DNA of 5,420 nucleotides from Candidatus Cellulosilyticum pullistercoris (GTDB taxonomy: Bacteria > Bacillota > Clostridia > Lachnospirales > Cellulosilyticaceae): positions 1 to 5,420 of the forward strand of contig JAHLFQ010000225.1 in assembly GCA_018883705.1 (NCBI GenBank), read 5' to 3'. The position numbers were made by a program, and so were the translations under genes. A model generated the notes under the pieces. The model had not been told where the DNA came from. It saw nothing but the letters and a program-made list of their open reading frames with translations, and made no database searches. Each line of letters begins with the position of its first letter. Positions within the stretch are counted from its first letter, which is position 1. This document shows, piece after piece, positions 1-5,117 of the stretch.

Positions 1-408
1 ATTTATTGGACGGGAACAGGAAATACAGGTAATATGGCTAAATACATAGCTGAAGGTATTGTGCAAGGTAAGAGAGAAGTTGAAATAAAGGAAGTAGCTA
101 ATGCAAATGAACAAGATTTAGAAGAAGCAGAGCTTATTGTATTAGGATGCCCAGCTATGGGAAGTGAAGAAATAGATGATACGGAAATGTTACCTTTTAT
201 TGAAGAAGTACAAACAATGTTTAATGGTAAGAAGATTGCACTCTTTGGATCTTATGGTTGGGGAAGTGGTGAATGGATGGAACTTTGGAAAGAACAGATG
301 GAAGACTTAGGAGCAACAGTAGTAGCAGAACCACTTATTGTTAATGAATTTACTAAGGGGCAAGATGAGGCAATTTGTAATCAATATGGAAAGTCATTAG
401 TGGGATAA
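1..408 (+). CDS. Flavodoxin, short-chain clostridial type (5' end cut by window)
   Basis: Small FMN-binding electron carrier of the cytoplasm, which shuttles low-potential electrons in place of ferredoxin. The frame is open from base 1 and begins IYWTGTGNTGNM, so the ATG at 34 is internal and the true start lies just upstream. By comparison with the well-known clostridial flavodoxin (starting MKIVYWSGTGNT), only about three codons are missing. Visible hallmarks are the phosphate-binding loop TGTGNTGN at the extreme N-terminus, the loop GCPAMGSEE, and GSYGWGSGEWM, whose Trp normally stacks on the flavin ring; the C-terminal part GATVV...LIVNE also fits. The visible 135 residues plus about three match the usual length of roughly 138-140. 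The stop is three bases before the next gene, so the two are co-transcribed and probably translationally coupled. The promoter is outside the window. Family assignment is very secure; the physiological partner is unknown. Confidence 0.95.
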   Translation: MYWTGTGNTGNMAKYIAEGIVQGKREVEIKEVANANEQDLEEAELIVLGCPAMGSEEIDDTEMLPFIEEVQTMFNGKKIALFGSYGWGSGEWMELWKEQMEDLGATVVAEPLIVNEFTKGQDEAICNQYGKSLVG

Positions 409-411
409 AAA

Positions 412-1020
412 ATGGCGTACTGGAAAATTTGTCAAGAGAACGACCAAAGAGTGATATTTTTTGATACCATTAGAGAACTAGATGATATAGATTACTTAAC
501 ATACTACTTAAAATATCAGTTAGCACCAGTTATTATGGGAGTAAAATCTGCAATCACATTAAATATTGGAAAAAGACAGGGGAGAACGATTTCAAAGGTA
601 AAGCTTTTAAGAATTATTGAAGAGCTAGGACTTAAAGGGATTATTTTAAGAGATACAAAAAATGGTCATATTGTTCTTGCTTATAGAAAATGTGCGTTAG
701 AGAATATTCTTAATGAAACAAAGGCAAGAGAGGTTTTAGAAAGTCTAAATTATCCATTGGACTCAATTTATACCATGGTATCACATCTTAGAAAACGTTA
801 TGATTATTGCCATTGTCCACCAGAATTAGGAATCTTTCTAGGATTTCCTATAGAAGATGTAACTGATTATATGTGTGGTACTTCGAAAAAGTGTCTACTC
901 TGTGGTTATTGGCAAGTTTATAATAATGTAGATGAAGCGAAAAAGATTTTCAAAAAATATGATGCTGCAAAGGCACATATGCTAACCTATCTATTAGATG
1001 AATTAGAAAAAATAAGCTAA
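412..1020 (+). CDS. DUF3793 family protein, cysteine-rich C-terminus
   Basis: A 202-residue soluble protein of the uncharacterised DUF3793 family, found mainly in anaerobic Firmicutes. I recognise it by the block HCPPELGIFLGFPIEDV (about residues 134-150) followed by KCLLCGYWQVY (about 160-170) and the family-like ending with A...F.KYD. The N-terminal half has no known motif, signal peptide or membrane segment. The second half carries C133, H134, C135, C155, C161 and C164, a spacing that could bind a metal or Fe-S cluster; this is inference. The ATG at 412 follows the flavodoxin stop by three bases and has only a weak ribosome site (GTGGGAT), so translation probably depends on coupling. The flavodoxin neighbour suggests a redox or metal-related role, but the function is unknown. 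The last codons and stop form the left arm of the terminator. Confidence 0.85.
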   Translation: MAYWKICQENDQRVIFFDTIRELDDIDYLTYYLKYQLAPVIMGVKSAITLNIGKRQGRTISKVKLLRIIEELGLKGIILRDTKNGHIVLAYRKCALENILNETKAREVLESLNYPLDSIYTMVSHLRKRYDYCHCPPELGIFLGFPIEDVTDYMCGTSKKCLLCGYWQVYNNVDEAKKIFKKYDAAKAHMLTYLLDELEKIS

Positions 1021-1052
1021 GGGATGTAAATCATTCTTTAGCTTATTTTTTT
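1007..1052 (+). terminator. Strong intrinsic terminator of the flavodoxin-DUF3793 transcript
   Basis: The left arm AAAAAATAAGCTAA (1007-1020) pairs with the right arm starting TTAGCTTA (1038-1045) and running into a 7-T tract (1046-1052). The inner bases GGGATG (1021-1026) can also pair with CATTCT (1032-1037) using two G-U pairs, leaving the loop TAAAT. This gives about 20 continuous pairs followed by U residues. The DUF3793 stop codon TAA (1018-1020) lies inside the left arm, so a ribosome finishing the gene would cover the structure. The A-run on the left could make it work in the other direction too, but no minus-strand gene faces it. Confidence 0.9.
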
Positions 1053-1066
1053 GGATAAAAGTGAGT

Positions 1067-1095
1067 TTTAGATACTTGACTGTAAATGGTATGAT
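1067..1095 (+). promoter_or_regulatory. Extended -10 promoter for the GNAT gene
   Basis: TTTAGA (1067-1072, 4 of 6 matches to TTGACA) is followed by a 17-base spacer and TATGAT (1090-1095, 5 of 6 matches to TATAAT). A TGG triplet directly before the -10 box supplies the extended -10 TGn motif. It lies just after the terminator and about 15 bases before the GNAT ribosome site, as expected for an independent transcription unit with a short leader. The closer TTGACT at 1076 is only 8 bases from the -10 box and is not used in this reading. Confidence 0.6.
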
Positions 1096-1125
1096 AAGAA
1101 TGAAAAGATAGGAGGTAAGGATAGA

Positions 1126-1692
1126 GTGAATAAAATAACAGATAATCAAACAATAGCCTATGAGAAAGCGAAAAATGGTGAGAAGTTATTTTTAACCAAG
1201 TTAACGCTTCAAGATATAGAAGATATTATGAAATTACAAGATAAGGTAAGTCAGGCCCTCCCTAATAAGGAAATCTATGTATGCTCATCAAAAGAGGAAT
1301 TTGAAGAAGCTATTCGAAATATTGGATGTCTTCTAGGGTATAAAACAGAAGATCAGAAACTAGTAGCACTAGGTACCTATATAAGTTATGGTCACAATCC
1401 ACATAACTATGGCTATGATCTAGAATTTACTGAAGAAGAATTACTTACAGTAGGACAGATTGAATCAACAATAGTAGTTCCGGAATATAGAGGAAATGGC
1501 CTACAGAAAAAACTTTGTGAAGCATTAGAGAGGATAGCTAGAGAAGAACAAAAAAAATATATCATGGCAACGGTATCGCCAATGAACCCTTATAGCTTAA
1601 ATAATTTCTTAGCGTTAGGATATATTAATAAAAAGGAAAAGTTAAAATATGGTGGTCTAAGAAGATATATTTTATGTAAGAAACTAGTATAA
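1126..1692 (+). CDS. GNAT-family N-acetyltransferase
   Basis: A cytoplasmic 188-residue enzyme expected to move an acetyl group from acetyl-CoA to an amine; the acceptor cannot be told from sequence. The GCN5-related core lies in the second half. Motif A is TIVVPEYRGNGLQKKL, with the pyrophosphate-binding R122-G-N-G-L-Q127 loop. Motif B is ATVSPMNPYSLNNFLALGY, the usual acetyl-CoA site with Asn and Ser followed by the 'F..LGY' turn. The start is GTG at 1126, chosen because a full AGGAGG (1110-1115) precedes it by 10 bases and no better upstream start exists. It is probably monocistronic: a terminator and promoter lie upstream, and 108 bases separate it from the next gene. No clear terminator follows, so some readthrough into the acyltransferase operon is possible. 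The fold is secure and the substrate unknown. Confidence 0.85.
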   Translation: MNKITDNQTIAYEKAKNGEKLFLTKLTLQDIEDIMKLQDKVSQALPNKEIYVCSSKEEFEEAIRNIGCLLGYKTEDQKLVALGTYISYGHNPHNYGYDLEFTEEELLTVGQIESTIVVPEYRGNGLQKKLCEALERIAREEQKKYIMATVSPMNPYSLNNFLALGYINKKEKLKYGGLRRYILCKKLV

Positions 1693-1711
1693 AGCATAAA
1701 AATTCAAAATA

Positions 1712-1766
1712 ACTTTACTTATAAACATTAAGGAAGTATTAAGAATAGGGAGATATACTTTACTTA
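1712..1766 (+). repeat. 10-base direct repeat ACTTTACTTA upstream of the acyltransferase operon
   Basis: The exact decamer ACTTTACTTA occurs at 1712-1721 and again at 1757-1766, 45 bases apart start to start, in the 108-base gap before the MBOAT gene. Direct repeats of this size in a promoter region can be regulator binding sites. The region is very AT-rich, so chance cannot be excluded. The first copy contains the -35 box of the candidate promoter. Confidence 0.4.
1714..1742 (+). promoter_or_regulatory. Weak candidate promoter of the acyltransferase-two-component operon
   Basis: TTTACT (1714-1719) and TATTAA (1737-1742) are separated by exactly 17 bases and each matches the vegetative consensus at 4 of 6 positions. 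It is the best-spaced pair I found in the 1693-1800 gap. Alternatives such as TATACT (1754) and TAGAAT (1765) have no acceptable -35 box. The call is tentative because AT-rich gaps yield such pairs by chance. Confidence 0.3.
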
Positions 1767-1800
1767 GAATAAATGATTAGATTAATGAAAGGAGAAAAAT

Positions 1801-3222
1801 ATGCTATTTTCAAGTACGTTTTTCCTATATATCTTTTTGCCTCTCGTACTTATTATCTATTATGGGATGAGTAAAAAGCAAGAAAGTAGAAATCTTATTC
1901 TACTTATAGCGAGTTTGATTTTTTATGCTTGGGGTGAGCCTAAGTTTGTATTAGTCATGTTGATGTCTATTGCAGCAAACTATTATTTTGGGATTTTAGT
2001 AGATAGAAAAAAACATGAACATAACGTGAAGCTTTACTTAGTTTTAATGGTTGTTTTTAACTTAAGTATTATGGGTATTTTTAAATATTTAGGGTTTACC
2101 GTAGAGACGATTAACGGAATAGCTGGTCTTAATTTAACAGTACCACAAATTGCACTACCTATAGGGATTTCTTTCTTTACTTTCCAAAGTATTTCTTATG
2201 TAATAGATGTTTATAGAGGACATGGTAAGGTGCTTAAAAATCCACTAGATGTTGGTTTATATATTGCTTTCTTTCCACAGTTAGTAGCAGGGCCTATTGT
2301 ACGTTATGAAACCATTGCAAATGAAATTCATGGACGTAAGGAAACTGAAAAGGATTTTGCAGAAGGAATTGTTCGTTTTACTATTGGTCTAAGTAAAAAA
2401 GTACTTTTATCTAATCAATTCGCACTCATTGCAGATAAGGCCTATTCACTAGAAGAAGCAGGAACACTGACAGTAGTTTTTGCTTGGTTAGGTGCAATCA
2501 GTTATATGCTACAGATATACTTTGACTTTTCAGGGTACTCAGATATGGCTATTGGGCTAGGAAAAATGTTTGGTTTCCACTTTAATGAAAACTTTAACTT
2601 CCCATACATCTCTAAATCTGTTTCAGAATTTTGGAGAAGATGGCATATTTCACTAGGAACTTGGTTTAGAGATTATGTATATATTCCACTAGGTGGTAGT
2701 AGAGTTGGCAAGGTGAAATTATTTAGAAATATCTTTGTTGTATGGCTGCTTACAGGGATTTGGCATGGAGCCAACTGGACCTTTATAGTATGGGGTGTAT
2801 ACTTTGGTGTCCTATTACTAATAGAGAAGTTTACAGGTTTAGATAAGTGGTTAGCAAAGAGTAAGATAGTGGGACATGTTTATACGCTCTTCCTTGTTCT
2901 AATTAGCTGGGTACTATTTAGAGCAAGTAGCTTGGGTGATGCAATAAGTTATATGAAATTCATGTTTGGTGTAGGAAATATGGAGGTAATGAGCGACATA
3001 ACACATCTTTACTTAAGTGAAAATATTATTATTTTGATAATTGGTATACTTGCATCACTACCATTTAGTCAATGGATTAAAAGATGCTACAATACGGAAA
3101 ATGAAACAGTTCAAAAGGTGATGAAGGTATTAGGAATGATTGCGTTAGTCATTTTATTCTTTACATCTGTATCTTACCTTGTTAAAGGAACTTATAATCC
3201 ATTTATTTATTTTAATTTCTAA
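1801..3222 (+). CDS. MBOAT O-acyltransferase, AlgI/DltB/PatA-like
   Basis: A polytopic membrane protein that carries an acyl group, usually acetyl, across the membrane for O-acylation of an extracytoplasmic polymer. The 473-residue length is typical of the AlgI branch, and the N-terminus MLFSSTFFLYIFLPLVLIIY is characteristic. I count about 11 hydrophobic segments. Signature blocks are SISYVIDVYRG, FFPQLVAGPIVRY, IYFDFSGYSDMAIGLG, FWRRWHISLGTWFRDYVYIPLGG (with H282) and LLTGIWHGANWTF (with H322). These two His are the invariant pair of the MBOAT family; the WHG histidine is taken to be catalytic. AAAGGAG (1788-1794) lies 6 bases before the ATG. The next gene encodes the SGNH partner, as in AlgI-AlgJ and PatA-PatB. 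The polymer acylated is unknown, since no glycan synthesis or D-alanine activation gene is in view. The absence of dltA, dltC and dltD here argues against a standard teichoic acid D-alanylation operon. Confidence 0.93.
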   Translation: MLFSSTFFLYIFLPLVLIIYYGMSKKQESRNLILLIASLIFYAWGEPKFVLVMLMSIAANYYFGILVDRKKHEHNVKLYLVLMVVFNLSIMGIFKYLGFTVETINGIAGLNLTVPQIALPIGISFFTFQSISYVIDVYRGHGKVLKNPLDVGLYIAFFPQLVAGPIVRYETIANEIHGRKETEKDFAEGIVRFTIGLSKKVLLSNQFALIADKAYSLEEAGTLTVVFAWLGAISYMLQIYFDFSGYSDMAIGLGKMFGFHFNENFNFPYISKSVSEFWRRWHISLGTWFRDYVYIPLGGSRVGKVKLFRNIFVVWLLTGIWHGANWTFIVWGVYFGVLLLIEKFTGLDKWLAKSKIVGHVYTLFLVLISWVLFRASSLGDAISYMKFMFGVGNMEVMSDITHLYLSENIIILIIGILASLPFSQWIKRCYNTENETVQKVMKVLGMIALVILFFTSVSYLVKGTYNPFIYFNF

Positions 3223-3234
3223 GGAGTATGCAAA

Positions 3235-4428
3235 ATGAAAAAATTAACATTTGAACGTATAGGAATTATGTTATTTTGTGCTACTCTTATTGGGAGTGGT
3301 GCATTAACAGTAGTAGGAAATATTAAACCTATTGTCAAAGGGACTCTTTCTGGGATACAAAGTGGGTATAACTCAGATGGTATTGGAGGTATTGCTGAAG
3401 GTGCAATTAGTGGAATTGAATCTGCTATCAATGAAAATGTTTTTGCAAGAACCTCATATATTAACTTATTTGGATTATCCGAAAAGCTATTAAATAAACA
3501 TTATATTATTGATACGAACATCACTTCTAGTGTGGTAAAAGATAATAATAATTTCTTGCAATTTATTTCTTTTCCAGTAGATACGACACCTTATGTAGAA
3601 AAAATTGCTAGTTTAAAAGGTGTTTTAGATGAATTAGATACACCGCTTCTTTATGTACAAACGCCGCTTAAAACAATTGATGGTTATACTGAGATGCCAC
3701 AAGGTATAACAGACTATGCCAATACGAATACAGATACGTTTTTAGAAAGTCTAGATAATGCAGGTATTGATACCATTGATTTGAGAGAAAATATTAAGCA
3801 AGAAGGAATGGATTTAGGAAATTTATTCTATACAACAGATCATCACTGGAAAACACAAACTGCATTTTGGGCAGTAGGAGAGGTAACAGAATACCTTAAA
3901 GAAAATCTAGGAATAGACTTAGATCCACAAGGATTTTATACAAATAGTGATAACTATGAGTCTATTTTATATGAAAAAAACTTTTTAGGTTCGCAAGGGC
4001 GTCGTGTAGGGAAATATTATGGAGGCGTAGATGATTATACCTTAATGCTTCCTAAGTATGATACAAATTATACAGTAACTATTAATAAATCCAATTCATC
4101 TTCTGTTGCAGAAGGTACCTTTAAAGAAGCAATTGTTAAGGACAACCTCTTAAATCCTACGGATATCTTTACCAATCGCTATGCAGCTTACTTTGGTGCA
4201 GACTTTCCAGAAGTCATTATTAAGAATCATTCAGCAGAGAATGATATGAAAGTATTAATTTTTAAAGATTCTTTCGGGCTTCCATTTTCAGCCTTTTTAT
4301 CAACGATGGTTGGAGAAACAAGAATGTTAGATACAAGGTATTATGAAGGTGATATTGAAGAATATGTGAAGGAATATCAGCCAGACTTAGTACTTTATGT
4401 TTACAAATCAATTAATACTCAAAAATAG
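3235..4428 (+). CDS. DHHW/AlgJ-like SGNH acyltransferase partner, membrane-anchored
   Basis: A 397-residue extracytoplasmic protein likely to accept the acyl group from the MBOAT protein and place it on a surface glycan. It has a basic start (MKK), one hydrophobic signal-anchor (about residues 9-28) with no obvious peptidase site, a glycine-rich linker (about 35-65), then the SGNH-like domain. Visible landmarks are NVFARTSYINLFG (R72), LLYVQTP (139-144), TTDHHW (200-205) with the Asp-His motif that names the DHHW family, and FKDSFGLPF, where S346 is the predicted nucleophile. As is usual in DHHW proteins, Lys replaces the Gly of the GDS motif. The stop of the MBOAT gene is fused to the ribosome site TAAGGAG, 8 bases before ATG 3235; the ATG at 3228 is out of frame. 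No carbohydrate-binding module is recognisable. The family is secure and the substrate is not known. Confidence 0.87.
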   Translation: MKKLTFERIGIMLFCATLIGSGALTVVGNIKPIVKGTLSGIQSGYNSDGIGGIAEGAISGIESAINENVFARTSYINLFGLSEKLLNKHYIIDTNITSSVVKDNNNFLQFISFPVDTTPYVEKIASLKGVLDELDTPLLYVQTPLKTIDGYTEMPQGITDYANTNTDTFLESLDNAGIDTIDLRENIKQEGMDLGNLFYTTDHHWKTQTAFWAVGEVTEYLKENLGIDLDPQGFYTNSDNYESILYEKNFLGSQGRRVGKYYGGVDDYTLMLPKYDTNYTVTINKSNSSSVAEGTFKEAIVKDNLLNPTDIFTNRYAAYFGADFPEVIIKNHSAENDMKVLIFKDSFGLPFSAFLSTMVGETRMLDTRYYEGDIEEYVKEYQPDLVLYVYKSINTQK

Positions 4429-4442
4429 GAGGTATTTGCTTG
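4426..4442 (+). promoter_or_regulatory. Fused stop codon and ribosome site before a TTG start
   Basis: The SGNH gene's TAG stop (4426-4428) is the beginning of TAGGAGGT (4426-4433), a near-perfect Shine-Dalgarno sequence, and the response regulator starts at TTG (4440-4442) after a 6-base spacer. This sequence decides the start: there is no in-frame ATG nearby, and reading from the TTG gives the expected MIKVLLVEDN response regulator N-terminus. The arrangement suits termination-reinitiation coupling between the acylation and signalling genes, with the weak TTG limiting initiation. Confidence 0.8.
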
Positions 4443-5114
4443 ATTAAAGTACTACTTGTAGAAGATAATAAGAAAATTAATGATAATATTAGGTTGTATC
4501 TCAAAGATGACTTTGAGATACAGCCTGTTTTTAGTGGCGAGGATGCATTGCTTTATTTAGATGCATATACTTATGATTTAGTGATTTTAGACTTAATGCT
4601 TCCAGGAATAGATGGTATGAGTGTGTTATCCTATATTGAAAAAAATCATAAAAGCATAGGGGTATTAATGCTAACAGCAAAAGAGGATTTAGGAGATAAA
4701 CTAAGAGCCTTTGAACTTGGTGCACAAGATTATCTGACAAAACCTTTCTTTATGGAAGAACTAAAGGCACGTATGTATGTTATTTTAAAGAGACTGGGTA
4801 AAATTGCAGAGAAGAATGTCCTTATATTTAAGGAGTTACAGATTGATTTAGCTAAAAAGCAGGTCACAATTCATAAGCAAAAGTTGGAGTTAAACGAACG
4901 TCAGTATAACTTATTAGAGTACTTTATGCTCAATCAAGGTATATTGCTTTTTAAAGAACAAATTTTTGAAAGAATATGCGGATATGATAGTGAAGCCTCT
5001 ACAGAGATTGTAGAAGTTTATATGAGTCAGCTACGAAAGAAATTAGGGGTTTTTGATTATGGTAAATATTTAAAAACCAAAAGAGGAATGGGCTATATAT
5101 TAGAGGATGAATAA
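4440..5114 (+). CDS. OmpR/PhoB-family response regulator
   Basis: A 224-residue cytoplasmic DNA-binding protein switched by phosphorylation. The receiver domain (about 1-115) has the acidic pair E8-D9, phospho-acceptor D51 in VILDLMLPGIDG, switch T79 in MLTA, and K101 in the cis-proline turn LTKPF. All catalytic positions are intact, so it should be functional. The winged-helix output domain (about 125-222) shows LNERQYNLLEYF, the recognition-helix region TEIVEVYMSQLRKKLG, and the terminal hairpin KTKRGMGYILE. It starts at TTG within the same transcript as the acyltransferase pair and ends three bases before the kinase gene, which is the likely cognate sensor. Targets are unknown; its own operon is a natural candidate. 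A terminator-like hairpin lies within codons 18-29. Family assignment is very secure. Confidence 0.95.
   Translation: MIKVLLVEDNKKINDNIRLYLKDDFEIQPVFSGEDALLYLDAYTYDLVILDLMLPGIDGMSVLSYIEKNHKSIGVLMLTAKEDLGDKLRAFELGAQDYLTKPFFMEELKARMYVILKRLGKIAEKNVLIFKELQIDLAKKQVTIHKQKLELNERQYNLLEYFMLNQGILLFKEQIFERICGYDSEASTEIVEVYMSQLRKKLGVFDYGKYLKTKRGMGYILEDE
4491..4532 (+). terminator. Terminator-like hairpin inside the response regulator gene (candidate attenuator)
   Basis: AGGTTGTATCTCAAAG (4491-4506) and CTTTGAGATACAGCCT (4511-4526) form a 16-bp stem with a single T-G mismatch (a U-G pair in RNA); the inner 12 pairs are perfect. The loop is ATGA (4507-4510), and GTTTTT (4527-4532) follows directly. This is the architecture of an intrinsic terminator, but it lies 51-92 bases after the start codon, within codons 18-31. 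The structure is seen directly; activity is inferred. It could end part of the transcription of the MBOAT-SGNH unit when ribosomes do not cover it. Confidence 0.6.
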
Positions 5115-5117
5115 GGT

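Noticed and set aside
34..36. ATG as the start of the flavodoxin
   Set aside because: The frame is open upstream and the preceding residues contain the essential FMN phosphate-binding loop, so this Met is internal.
1076..1081. TTGACT as a -35 box for the GNAT gene
   Set aside because: It is only 8 bases from the TATGAT -10 box; TTTAGA at 1067 gives the correct 17-base spacing with an extended -10.
1812..1851. Inverted repeat AAGTACG/CGTACTT at the start of the MBOAT gene
   Set aside because: Seven pairs around a 26-base loop with no T-tract; repeats of this size and spacing are expected by chance in a window of this length.
3228..3230. ATG seven bases before the chosen SGNH start
   Set aside because: It is out of frame with the SGNH reading frame and only one base after the GGAG ribosome site.
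3277..3303. Hairpin TGTGCTACTC/GAGTGGTGCA early in the SGNH gene
   Set aside because: It needs three G-U pairs, has a 7-base loop and no following T-tract, so it does not stand out from coding background.
3219..3431. 70-codon open frame on the minus strand
   Set aside because: It lies opposite the well-supported SGNH gene start, has a low-complexity Pro/Ile-rich product and no ribosome site; it is a shadow.
4531..4740. 69-codon open frame on the minus strand
   Set aside because: It is antisense to the receiver domain of the response regulator, with no recognisable protein features; it is a shadow.
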